Assembly: GCF_016735585.2 (NCBI RefSeq)
Contig: NZ_JAERSE020000003.1
Coordinates: 800,190 to 864,189, forward strand
Direction of reading: 5' to 3'
Length of the DNA: 64,000 nt
Origin: Chryseobacterium tagetis
Lineage (GTDB): Bacteria; Bacteroidota; Bacteroidia; Flavobacteriales; Weeksellaceae
How positions within the stretch are numbered: the first letter of the stretch is position 1; each line of letters opens with the position of its first letter. A program made the translations under genes and the position numbers. Positions 43,400-51,363 of the stretch are shown here, one piece after another. Below the pieces are notes generated by a model that was given only the letters and a program-made list of their open reading frames with translations, was not told the DNA's origin and ran no database searches.

Positions 43400-44911
43400 C
43401 TATTCATAATCAGGCATTTCTGCGTTGGTAAAGAGAACAGTTCTCGTCATATCGGTCATAGAACTGTTGAGGTCAATCACTTCCACATTTCTAGGAGAAA
43501 TATTATCGTTGGAGGTATTGGTATAAATAATCTGTGCATTATTCGGCGAAAATCTAGGGTCTAAATCATTTGTACCCTGAGGTTTATCACTTTCATTAGA
43601 TACGTCATAGGTGGCATTGGCTATAAAATCATAGACAAAGATTCTTGTATCGAGTTGTCGGTAATTACCGCTTCCATCTTCAAATCCTGAAACATCACGG
43701 GTGTATAGCAATCGGTTTCCGTCCACTGAAAAATTGAGACCGCCGCTGGCTCCTAAGGTTCCTGATAAAATGGTCTTTAAGGTATTACCCAGCATATCAA
43801 TAATGTAAATTTGAGTATTGTATCCATTCACGTTATTGGTTTTTAGGGCAATTTTGCTTCCGTCATAGCTCCAGTCGCATTCTGAGATCATAGTTCCGGA
43901 AGGCGCTGTGTAGACTAAATTCAACCCGCTTCCATCTTTATTAATTCTGTAAAGCTTATTAAAATTGGCGTAGAGAAATTCCTGTCCGTTGGTGCTCCAG
44001 GAGAAATCCATTTCATTATTATTAAATCCGGCTACCGGAACGGTTGTTACTTTAAAGACATTGGAACCGTCCGGATTGGCAGTATAAATATGCGTATTTC
44101 CTCCTTCGGTTCTTAAAAATGCAATTAATCCCGCATTATTATTTTTTCTAGGTCGCCAACTATTATAAGAAGAATTGGTAAACTGGAAGTTGACTCCTAA
44201 TTCATTGCTCGATACAATGAAGAGGTTTCCGTTTTGTTTTTGCACATAATGATAGCGATTCATTGGAACTGTGTTGGTGGTAAATTTGCTGATTGCACTT
44301 AATACCGCCGAATGAATTCCATCCGAAACTGAAACCTGCCAGAAATAGCTTACTCCAAATTTAAGATTCGAAAGTGTATAATGATTGGTCGTAAGATCAT
44401 TAACCTGAATCACATTGGTATCCAGATTATTTTTAATGGTAAGGTTATATTTCAGCACATCATCTGTATCAGGATCTGTAGAGTTCCAGGTCAGTTCTAC
44501 TGTGAGAGGCTGATTGACGGAGTTGTCCGTAGGGCTGAGTAATTGCGGCGTTGTAGGTGCCGTATTCAGCGAATTATCATCATCCAGTTCAAAAGCAACG
44601 GTGACAATCTGATCCTTTTTTTGAATATTGACTGCCTGAAAAGTGGTCAGATATCCACTCAATTCAGCTTTTACAGAGTAATTCCCAACAGGCATATTAG
44701 GAATTTCAAAAGTTCCGTCTGCTTTGCTAAAAACAGTTTCTGTAGTAGGTGCCGTAAAGATTTTCACGTTTTCTATAGGCACATTCGTTCCTCTTTTTAC
44801 TACTTTTCCTCTTAGTGTTCCGGATTGGGCCTGATCAATAAGGTCTTCGTTACAGGAAACAAGAAAAATGGAGAAGAGGAGTATACTGAGAATTCTAAAT
44901 ATCGTTTTCAT
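43400..44911 (-). CDS. Curli-operon lipoprotein: CarboxypepD-like, FN3-like and TolB/PD40-type beta-propeller domains
   Basis: The 503-residue lipoprotein (lipobox FLVSC, Cys20) has three parts. Residues 32-110 are a carboxypeptidase-D regulatory-like sandwich (GTLRGKVVKRGTNVPIENVK). Residues 116-215 are an FN3-like module (PTTPQLLSPTDNSVNQP, FGVSYFWQVSVSDG). Residues 235-500 are a WD40/PD40-type propeller (IYTANPDGSNVFKVT, LYRINKDGSGLNLVY, DLDPRFSPNNAQIIYTN). It is 11 bp from csgG and therefore the last operon gene. It is not part of the E. coli curli set. A surface anchoring or fibre-binding role is inferred from position only. Confidence 0.8.
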   Translation of the reverse strand: MKTIFRILSILLFSIFLVSCNEDLIDQAQSGTLRGKVVKRGTNVPIENVKIFTAPTTETVFSKADGTFEIPNMPVGNYSVKAELSGYLTTFQAVNIQKKDQIVTVAFELDDDNSLNTAPTTPQLLSPTDNSVNQPLTVELTWNSTDPDTDDVLKYNLTIKNNLDTNVIQVNDLTTNHYTLSNLKFGVSYFWQVSVSDGIHSAVLSAISKFTTNTVPMNRYHYVQKQNGNLFIVSSNELGVNFQFTNSSYNSWRPRKNNNAGLIAFLRTEGGNTHIYTANPDGSNVFKVTTVPVAGFNNNEMDFSWSTNGQEFLYANFNKLYRINKDGSGLNLVYTAPSGTMISECDWSYDGSKIALKTNNVNGYNTQIYIIDMLGNTLKTILSGTLGASGGLNFSVDGNRLLYTRDVSGFEDGSGNYRQLDTRIFVYDFIANATYDVSNESDKPQGTNDLDPRFSPNNAQIIYTNTSNDNISPRNVEVIDLNSSMTDMTRTVLFTNAEMPDYE

Positions 44912-44922
44912 AGTTTAAGTTT

Positions 44923-46290
44923 TTATTTTTGTCCAATGTAAAAGTTAACTCCTATCGAAAATCTCAAGGCCTGGTCTTTTCTTTTTCCATTCACGATCCC
45001 GTCCCAGTCATCTTTGAATCCCAGATCATATTGTGAGGAAGCTCTTATCCCGAAGTTTTTTCCTGCCATATATTCTAATCCTCCGCCAAACTGACCTTTA
45101 TATTGAGGATTGACACCGGAATACATGGCTCCGATCCCTCCGTAAATAAAAGGAGTAAGTTTATACTGGGGTAAAATAATACATTCCAGATTCGCCTCAG
45201 GTACAAAATAGGTACGGGAAAAAATATTTTGATTTTCTATAGTAAAAATACTGGCACTAAAGTCTAGATTTAAGTAAGGATTAATAAGGTATTTAAAACC
45301 AAACTTAGCTCCCAGATTAAATTTAGGATTAACGTAGTCATCTTTTACCTTTTGGGCTTCGAGATTGGCATACAAAGAGAATTTTTGTCTGTAGTCGGCC
45401 GGGTATTTATTACCAATCACTCTGTTTTGATTATCATTCTGCTCATTTTCATAGCTTTTGATAAGAGGCTGATAAATGGCTGTATTGTCTTCAACAGCTT
45501 TTCCCCATATTTTATCTCTTATTCCTTCTACGATTAATCCTTTAACAGCTTTTTCTATTGCTTCTGTCACGGCCAGCTGCACAGGTTCGTTTTGTGTCAA
45601 TCCTACTTCAGCTTCCAGTAGTCTTTCGGTATCGATATATCTGAAAAAGCTGCCATTAACGCTGGTCGAAAGAATTGTTTTTGAAGTATACACGGTTTTG
45701 AGTATTTCTCCGTTTAAGGTAGAAACCGCGCGAAGATAGATGGTGATTCTGTCCTGTCTGTATTGGGTAGATGCTCCTATTCCGAAATATCTGGCTCCCA
45801 ACCCTCCGGTCATCACATTGCTGTCATAGGAAATAACGCCTCCTTCCAATAGGATTCCTGCATAGAGAAGCGGGGGCAGTGCCTGACTGTTTTTATCGGC
45901 ATCTTTCATATATTCCTGACGGGTAGAACGGATGATCTGTCTCTCGTTCAGTAGATTGGCGATGTTTTCTCTTTCTATGGGGATGAACCAATTGCTGTCT
46001 TCCAGCGCTTTAATAAGAATAGTTGTTGTCCCTTGAGGTACGGCAGTACTCCAGTTATTACCATTTTCAGAAGGTTTATACTGTCCTGTCTGATCTCTGA
46101 ACTTATAGACTCCTATTACAATACGTTCTTTTGGCGGAATAAGATCTTTTAACTCTTTTGTATAAGGAGTATTTTCGCCAAGTGTTGATTTTTCTGGTGT
46201 AGAGGGAAGTCCGAATAGAGAACTGCACCCTATGGAAACACATATAAGTGCTACACAGAAAAAAATTCTGATGTACATGTAAAATCTCAT
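44923..46290 (-). CDS. csgG: CsgG-like curli secretion channel with C-terminal beta-barrel extension
   Basis: The 455-residue lipoprotein (lipobox VSIGC, Cys22) carries the CsgG domain over about residues 45-262: ERIVIGVYKFRDQTGQYKP, GTTTILIKALEDSNWFIPIE, RENIANLLNERQIIRSTRQE and YAGILLEGGVISYDSN, as in the nonameric outer-membrane pore. The last ~170 residues (YANLEAQKVKDDYVNPKFN, YGGIGAMYSGVNPQYKG, ASSQYDLGFKDDWDGI) form an outer-membrane beta-barrel-like domain missing from E. coli CsgG. It exports the curlin subunits with CsgE and CsgF. Spacing to csgF is 21 bp. Confidence 0.93.
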   Translation of the reverse strand: MRFYMYIRIFFCVALICVSIGCSSLFGLPSTPEKSTLGENTPYTKELKDLIPPKERIVIGVYKFRDQTGQYKPSENGNNWSTAVPQGTTTILIKALEDSNWFIPIERENIANLLNERQIIRSTRQEYMKDADKNSQALPPLLYAGILLEGGVISYDSNVMTGGLGARYFGIGASTQYRQDRITIYLRAVSTLNGEILKTVYTSKTILSTSVNGSFFRYIDTERLLEAEVGLTQNEPVQLAVTEAIEKAVKGLIVEGIRDKIWGKAVEDNTAIYQPLIKSYENEQNDNQNRVIGNKYPADYRQKFSLYANLEAQKVKDDYVNPKFNLGAKFGFKYLINPYLNLDFSASIFTIENQNIFSRTYFVPEANLECIILPQYKLTPFIYGGIGAMYSGVNPQYKGQFGGGLEYMAGKNFGIRASSQYDLGFKDDWDGIVNGKRKDQALRFSIGVNFYIGQK

Positions 46291-46311
46291 GGTAAATTAG
46301 TTTTATTATTT

Positions 46312-46725
46312 TTATTTTGGAATCACAATCTCAGATTGATCTCCCGTACTGGTATCCAAAATACTAATCAACAATCCTTGTGCGGTGCTGGAAATCTGTA
46401 CATACAAAGAGCCTATAAGGTAATTTCCGGGTTTAAGTTCACCGTCACCAAATTGATTTTCAAACAATTTCTGTGATAATTGACTGAGAATTTGTCTGTT
46501 TAAACTCTCACTAAAACTATCCATAGAATTCATTTTGCCTAGCAAATCGTTCAAATTATCTTTATTATTATCAAATTGATTCTGAGCGTTTGCAGAGCTC
46601 AATAGCCATTGGTAGTTAAAAGTATCTCCCCCAAAGGCGGGATTGATAGGTTTATATACAAGCTGCTGAGATTTCCCAAGAAATACCCCGCAAAACAGAA
46701 TAAGAAAAACGAAAAGTGGTTTCAT
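46312..46725 (-). CDS. csgF: Curli assembly factor CsgF
   Basis: The 137-residue secreted protein has a signal peptide (MKPLFVFLILFCGVFLGKSQ). It has the diagnostic CsgF start of the mature chain, LVYKPINPAFGGDTFNYQWL, followed by LLSSANAQN. CsgF plugs into the CsgG pore and attaches the nucleator to the surface. Length matches E. coli CsgF. It sits between csgE and csgG, 11 and 21 bp away. Confidence 0.95.
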   Translation of the reverse strand: MKPLFVFLILFCGVFLGKSQQLVYKPINPAFGGDTFNYQWLLSSANAQNQFDNNKDNLNDLLGKMNSMDSFSESLNRQILSQLSQKLFENQFGDGELKPGNYLIGSLYVQISSTAQGLLISILDTSTGDQSEIVIPK

Positions 46726-46736
46726 GGTCTTTGTTT

Positions 46737-47465
46737 TTAGTATATAAATTCATTTTTAATAAGATTTTTCTTAGCGATAAATTCTTTAATTACACGGAAA
46801 CTGTTAAAAAGCTGTTCCTTTAAATAGTCTTCATTGGGATTGGTCATGAAGCTATAGATGACCTTATCTTCAATGGCGATATTAATCTGTCCGTTTACTC
46901 CCTGTGTAGGAATTTCTGATATCGTGATTGTAGAATTGTTTTTCTCCGGAAGCTGGCTGTATTGCATATAAAACAAATCATAAAAGTCTTTTCCCACTTT
47001 GGTTTTTGTTTCATCTATAGTCAGTCCTTTGAGTTCTGAGAAAACGTCTTCTTCAATTTTACTTGTTTTTTTATTGAAGGCTTCCTGATTGATTTCCAGG
47101 CTGTCTTTAGCAATCAGTTTCTGAGACTCTTCATCCCTTATATAAAGGAATATTTTTATAGCATCTTTTCTATCCAGATTTACACTGAGCTCAGAGAGCT
47201 TTTTTACTTCATTCGGATTGATAGAAAACTTTCCGCTTTGGCGGTTATTTGAAAGATTGCCTCCGTTTCCTTTTTTGATGGATACTAACAGATAATTGAG
47301 TTCCTTATATACAGGAGTGCTGTTGGAGGCAAAAGCTTTTACAATTAATTGCTGTTCTATGGTTTCACTTTCAATTTTGGCAGATACTTTTCTTTCTTCC
47401 TGAGCATTACAGTCGACGGACAGAAAGACGGTAAGAAAAATAAACAGTAAAAGAATTTTTCTCAT
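46737..47465 (-). CDS. csgE: CsgE-like curli assembly protein with N-terminal CsgH-like domain
   Basis: The 242-residue secreted protein is about twice the length of E. coli CsgE. After a signal peptide (MRKILLLFIFLTVFLSVDCN) the N-terminal half (25-125) is a beta-sandwich with LLVSIKKGNGGNLSNNRQSG and KLSELSVNLDRKDAIKIFLY, resembling the CsgH curlin-binding chaperone family. The C-terminal half matches CsgE: LTIDETKTKVGKDFYDLFYM, STITISEIPTQGVNGQINIA and NEDYLKEQLFNSFRVIKEFI. CsgE caps the CsgG channel on the periplasmic side. The fusion would hand a chaperone directly to the channel. The CsgH relationship is by eye and needs a profile search. Confidence 0.85.
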   Translation of the reverse strand: MRKILLLFIFLTVFLSVDCNAQEERKVSAKIESETIEQQLIVKAFASNSTPVYKELNYLLVSIKKGNGGNLSNNRQSGKFSINPNEVKKLSELSVNLDRKDAIKIFLYIRDEESQKLIAKDSLEINQEAFNKKTSKIEEDVFSELKGLTIDETKTKVGKDFYDLFYMQYSQLPEKNNSTITISEIPTQGVNGQINIAIEDKVIYSFMTNPNEDYLKEQLFNSFRVIKEFIAKKNLIKNEFIY

Positions 47466-47479
47466 TATTTCTTTTCCTT

Positions 47480-47884
47480 TTAATAATTTCGCATAAATAT
47501 GGTCATATTATCCCCTTTTACATTCAGCTTCATGTTTTCAGATACGCTGTTGCTGCCCGTTATATCGACAATATTGTTGTTGCCTTGGGTGCTGATGGCG
47601 TTTTTTGTCTTGGTATCTGAAAAAGAATTGTTAAAGAATAAGCTGTTGTAATCTCCAAGCTGCTGGATAAGAATACTGGTTTTGGCATTGATCATGGCCT
47701 CCACATTATTAGCATCTCCTATCTGTATAATATTTGAATACGAAGTAAAATTATCTTTAGCCTGTATGAGCGTTAAATCTAAAGCGTTGCTACTGTTAAT
47801 TTGATTCCATTCTACCTGCTGCGACTTTAGAGAAGAAAAAAATAAAAATCCAAAGCAGAAAAAGAATCGGGCGAAGGTGTTCAT
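47480..47884 (-). CDS. csgB: CsgB-like minor curlin (nucleator)
   Basis: The 134-residue secreted protein has a signal peptide (MNTFARFFFCFGFLFFSSLK). A few imperfect curlin repeats follow: SNIIQIGDANNVEAMINAK, ILIQQLGDYNSLFFNN, AISTQGNNNIVDITGSN. The QxGxxN spacing is kept but irregular, and the protein ends KGDNMTIFMRNY. This size and irregularity are typical of nucleator subunits that seed CsgA polymerisation. It starts the csgB-E-F-G-lipoprotein run, 165 bp after the csgA-like gene, whose downstream hairpin may lower read-through. Confidence 0.82.
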   Translation of the reverse strand: MNTFARFFFCFGFLFFSSLKSQQVEWNQINSSNALDLTLIQAKDNFTSYSNIIQIGDANNVEAMINAKTSILIQQLGDYNSLFFNNSFSDTKTKNAISTQGNNNIVDITGSNSVSENMKLNVKGDNMTIFMRNY

Positions 47885-48002
47885 TTTTTTTATTTAAAGG
47901 TACCTTAATACTTATTTCCACAAAACACATGAATAGGGTACACCATGAAAATCATTGTTTCCAGTTACATTCGGTAGTGAAAATACGGGTATTGAAAAAC
48001 GA

Positions 48003-48031
48003 AAAGGAGAAGCCTAAAATGCCTCTCCTTT
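48003..48031 (-). terminator. Attenuator-like hairpin between csgA and csgB
   Basis: On the minus strand AAAGGAGA pairs with TCTCCTTT around a 13-base loop, followed by TCG and a few T residues. It is a weak or partial terminator that would let csgA be transcribed more than the assembly genes. Confidence 0.55.
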
Positions 48032-48049
48032 ACATTGCTTATTAACTTC

Positions 48050-48868
48050 TTAGTTAGATTGTACTACTGTCAATGAATTACCATTTCCAAGCTGAGTTCC
48101 TAAATGGAAATTGTAAGTTCCAAATTGACTTACTGATGTCATATTACTATTTCCTATTTGATAATCAATTGCTGTATTCGAATTACCAATCTGTAATTGA
48201 TACAATTCGTTGTCAGAACCTATCTGCACTCCTGTTGCTGAATTATCATTACCTACTTGCGCAGCAATAGCCACATTATCCATACCTACCTGAGTATGAG
48301 AAGCCATATTATCATTACCAGCCTGATATTGTATAATAGAGTTTCCGTTTCCAAGTTGTACGGCTGAAGCATCATTTCTTCTTCCTAACTGTACCTGTGT
48401 AGCACTGTTATCGATTCCTATCTGTAAAGCAGAGGCTTCATTTCTTCTACCATCCTGGTATTGTACTACCTCATTACCCCATCCCCATTGTGTGGAAGTC
48501 GCATCATTTCTTCTACCGATCTGTGTTTGGGTAGTAGAGTTAAAGGCTCCTACTTGCCATGTTTTGGCAGAATTTCGGTTTCCATACTGATTCGTTACAT
48601 TTACGTTTGCCAAACCTATTTGGTCTACATCAATAGAGTTTCTGTTACCATGGCTCGAAGCAATATTTACATTATAAGCTCCGGTCTGATCAATATCTGC
48701 ACTATTACGGTTACCGTCCTGTACAAGATAATTTTGATTAAGAAGTCCTGCCTGATTCACAGTGGCTACATTTAAGTTTCCCATTTGAGTACTCACATCA
48801 ATGTTTGCTTGAGCGAATGCAAATCCTGTTGCCAATAGTGTAAAAACACCAGTAATAAAATTTTTCAT
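48050..48868 (-). CDS. csgA: CsgA-like major curlin with 22 regular 11-residue repeats
   Basis: The 272-residue secreted amyloid subunit has a signal peptide (MKNFITGVFTLLATGFAFAQ). From about residue 27 to 269 the chain divides into 22 consecutive 11-residue units of the form QxGxxNxxxxx, for example QIGRRNDATST, QLGRRNDASAV and QIGNSNTAIDY, ending LTVVQSN. Only unit 5 (SHGNRNSIDVD) and the first unit lack the exact form. That equals 11 beta-hairpin turns, against five repeats in E. coli CsgA. It forms extracellular curli-type fibres after export by CsgG. It has its own promoter at 48900. Confidence 0.95.
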   Translation of the reverse strand: MKNFITGVFTLLATGFAFAQANIDVSTQMGNLNVATVNQAGLLNQNYLVQDGNRNSADIDQTGAYNVNIASSHGNRNSIDVDQIGLANVNVTNQYGNRNSAKTWQVGAFNSTTQTQIGRRNDATSTQWGWGNEVVQYQDGRRNEASALQIGIDNSATQVQLGRRNDASAVQLGNGNSIIQYQAGNDNMASHTQVGMDNVAIAAQVGNDNSATGVQIGSDNELYQLQIGNSNTAIDYQIGNSNMTSVSQFGTYNFHLGTQLGNGNSLTVVQSN

Positions 48869-48899
48869 TTTAGTAAAAATTAATTGGTTAATAGTGAGA

Positions 48900-48907
48900 C
48901 AAAGGTA
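48900..48907 (-). promoter_or_regulatory. -7 promoter box TACCTTTG of the csgA-like gene
   Basis: A perfect TAnnTTTG match on the minus strand, 31 bp before the ATG, with GGTTTC about 19-24 bp upstream as a weak -33 region. The predicted leader is about 25 bases. Confidence 0.6.
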
Positions 48908-49110
48908 GACGCAAAACCAAAGTAAGAAACCACCAAACTCCTGTAAATTAGTAAAATCACCAGATACGGTATTAAAACTAACCGTTTATGGGTTTTCTTA
49001 TCTACCGGATAATTGTTACGGGAAATCACGGTGTCCTGTCACCCCAAATAAGTACCTGAAATTTTGGCTCGTAACCATATGAAATAAAATTAAAGGCGGA
49101 GACTGTAAAT

Positions 49111-49149
49111 AAAAAGCCACTGTTTAAATCCTTTAAACAGTGGCTTTTT
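49111..49149 (-). terminator. Strong terminator after tex
   Basis: An 18-bp perfect stem AAAAAGCCACTGTTTAAA / TTTAAACAGTGGCTTTTT with a 3-base loop. It is symmetric, so it can stop transcription from both sides; the tex stop lies 11 bp away. Confidence 0.93.
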
Positions 49150-49160
49150 ATTCATTGTTT

Positions 49161-51284
49161 TTATAAAATCATGCTGAGCTGTATTCTCTTCCTGGCCTCA
49201 TCAATTTCCGTGACTTTTACCTGAACGTGCTGATGCAGTTTTACCACCTCATTGACATCGGAAACAAAACCGTCTTTCAGTTGGGAAATATGAACCAGCC
49301 CGCTTTCTTTGATCCCTACATCGACAAAACATCCGAAAGCCGTGATATTGTTCACGATTCCCGGCAAGACCATGCCGGTTCTTAAATCTTTAATGCTTTT
49401 TACCTTCGGGTCAAACTCAAAAACCTTCGCCGCTTTTCTTGGATCCAGTCCCGGTTTTTCAAGTTCTTTCAGAATATCTTTAATGCTTAAGATTCCGATA
49501 TCCTCAGTGATATATTTTTCAGGAGGTACTAAAGCAATCTTTTCCTTATTCGCAATCAGTTCATGCGTTTTAATTCCCAGATCCTTAGCCATTTTTTCTA
49601 CAATTCCGTACGCTTCAGGATGTACAGCCGAATTGTCCAGAGGGTTTTTAGCATTATTAATTCTCACAAATGCTGCCGCCTGCTGAAATGCTTTCTCTCC
49701 TAATCTCGGTACCTTTTTCAATTGCTTTCTATCCTCAAATGCTCCGTTTTCAGTCCGGTAGTTGACAATATTCTCTGCCATCTTTTCTCCGATTCCCGAA
49801 ACATAGCTCAATAAAGATTTGCTGGCAGTGTTCAGGTTGATACCGACGGAGTTTACGCACTTCATCACCGTAGCATCCAGCTCGTTTTTCAGCTGGGTCT
49901 GGTCTACATCATGCTGATATTGTCCCACTCCGATAGACTTTGGGTCTATTTTTACAAGCTCTGCCAATGGATCTGCCAAACGTCTTCCGATAGAAACAGA
50001 ACCACGAACAGTCACATCATACGTCGGGAATTCGTCCCTTGCAATTTTACTTGCAGAGTATACCGATGCTCCCGCTTCAGAAACCACAAAAACCTGTAAA
50101 GGCTTATCAAAAGCGATTTTTTTTATGAAAAACTCCGTTTCACGGCTCGCCGTTCCGTTTCCGATGGAGATCGCATCAATATTATAAGCATTCACCATCG
50201 ACCGGATCTTTTTCATGGCCATTCCGCTTTCATTCTGCGGAGCGTGGGGATAGATGGTCTCATTATGCAGAAGATCTCCCTTTTCATCCAGACAGACAAT
50301 TTTGCAGCCGCTTTTATATCCTGGGTCTATTGCCAGAATTCTCTTTTCGCCCAAAGGAGGAGCGAGGAGGAGCTGGGTTAAGTTTTCAGAAAAGATCTCG
50401 ATCGCTTTTTTATCTGCTTTTTCTTTGGCTTCCTGTAACGTTTCATTGGAAATGGCGGGCTCCAGCAATCTTTTATAGCTGTCTTTGATGGCTAATGAGA
50501 TCTGCTCAGCCGATTCATTATTAGATTTAATGATGGCATTCTCAATAAAATCTACCGCTTCTTCCTTATCGATGCTTACATTCGTTTTGACGAAGCCTTC
50601 CGTTTCTGCTCTCAGCATGGCTAATAACCTGTGAGAAGGCGTTCTGTTGAGGTTTTCTTCCCATTCAAAATACTGGGAAAATTTCTGGGCCTCCTCTTCC
50701 TCCTTTTTCGCCTTCACCACTTTAGAGCTTATCACAGCCTTTCTCTGGAACAGGCGGCGGAGATTCTTTCTTACATACATATTCTCGTTGATCCATTCTG
50801 CCATGATGTCTCTGGCCCCCTGCAGGGCCTCTTCTTCAGAAGAAACCAGATCATTCACATACTTGGAAGCCAAAAACAACAGGTCGTTGTTTTTCTGGCT
50901 CATGATGATTTTGGCCAAAGGTTCCAGGCCTTTTTCCTTTGCGGCATCGGCTTTCGTTTTCTTTCTTTTTTTGAAGGGGAGATACAGATCCTCCAGCTCC
51001 TGAAGGTCGAAGCTTTCCTCAATTCTCTGTTTCAGTTCCGGAGTCAGGGCGTTTTGCTCCTCAATCGATTTCAGAATGCTTTCCTTCCTTTTGATGAGGT
51101 CTTCAAACTGCTTACTCAGCTTAGCGATCTGCTCGATCTGCGTTTCATCCAGGTTTCCCGTCTTATCCTTACGGTAGCGCGAGATAAAAGGAATCGTGCA
51201 GTCTTCTGCCAGTAATGCTAAGGTAGCGCTGATACTTTTTTCTGATATATTGAGGGTCTGCTGTATATAGCCTGTCGTATTCAT
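49161..51284 (-). CDS. tex: Tex-family RNA-binding transcriptional accessory protein
   Basis: The 707-residue cytoplasmic protein has the full Tex domain order. The N-terminal helical part has TIPFISRYRKDKTGNLDETQ and LEDLYLPFKKRKKTKADAAK. A YqgF/RNase H-like domain has RILAIDPGYKSGCKIVCLDE and IDAISIGNGTASRETEFFIK. Helix-hairpin-helix motifs have LNTASKSLLSYVSGIGEKMA, and a C-terminal S1 domain has LPGIVNNITAFGCFVDVGIK. Tex binds RNA and transcribing polymerase. It is a core gene flanked by terminators and marks the end of the accessory curli cluster. Confidence 0.95.
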   Translation of the reverse strand: MNTTGYIQQTLNISEKSISATLALLAEDCTIPFISRYRKDKTGNLDETQIEQIAKLSKQFEDLIKRKESILKSIEEQNALTPELKQRIEESFDLQELEDLYLPFKKRKKTKADAAKEKGLEPLAKIIMSQKNNDLLFLASKYVNDLVSSEEEALQGARDIMAEWINENMYVRKNLRRLFQRKAVISSKVVKAKKEEEEAQKFSQYFEWEENLNRTPSHRLLAMLRAETEGFVKTNVSIDKEEAVDFIENAIIKSNNESAEQISLAIKDSYKRLLEPAISNETLQEAKEKADKKAIEIFSENLTQLLLAPPLGEKRILAIDPGYKSGCKIVCLDEKGDLLHNETIYPHAPQNESGMAMKKIRSMVNAYNIDAISIGNGTASRETEFFIKKIAFDKPLQVFVVSEAGASVYSASKIARDEFPTYDVTVRGSVSIGRRLADPLAELVKIDPKSIGVGQYQHDVDQTQLKNELDATVMKCVNSVGINLNTASKSLLSYVSGIGEKMAENIVNYRTENGAFEDRKQLKKVPRLGEKAFQQAAAFVRINNAKNPLDNSAVHPEAYGIVEKMAKDLGIKTHELIANKEKIALVPPEKYITEDIGILSIKDILKELEKPGLDPRKAAKVFEFDPKVKSIKDLRTGMVLPGIVNNITAFGCFVDVGIKESGLVHISQLKDGFVSDVNEVVKLHQHVQVKVTEIDEARKRIQLSMIL

Positions 51285-51329
51285 TTCAATTTTTTGAATG
51301 GCTAAAATACTAAGTTTTAACCTTAATAA

Positions 51330-51358
51330 AAAGCCTGATCAAAAAGAGATCAGGCTTT
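51330..51358 (-). terminator. Terminator of the plug-domain protein gene
   Basis: AAAGCCTGATC pairs perfectly with GATCAGGCTTT (51330-51340 with 51348-51358); the T-run is on the minus strand. Confidence 0.88.
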
Positions 51359-51363
51359 AAAAA

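Noticed and set aside
48461..48775. Plus-strand open frame opposite the curlin gene
   Set aside because: It is a shadow of the regular repeats of the csgA-like gene; the minus strand has the signal peptide and curlin motif.
48050..48868. Regular repeats as a possible CRISPR array
   Set aside because: The period is 33 bp of coding sequence with continuous degeneracy; there are no identical repeats with unique spacers and no cas genes.
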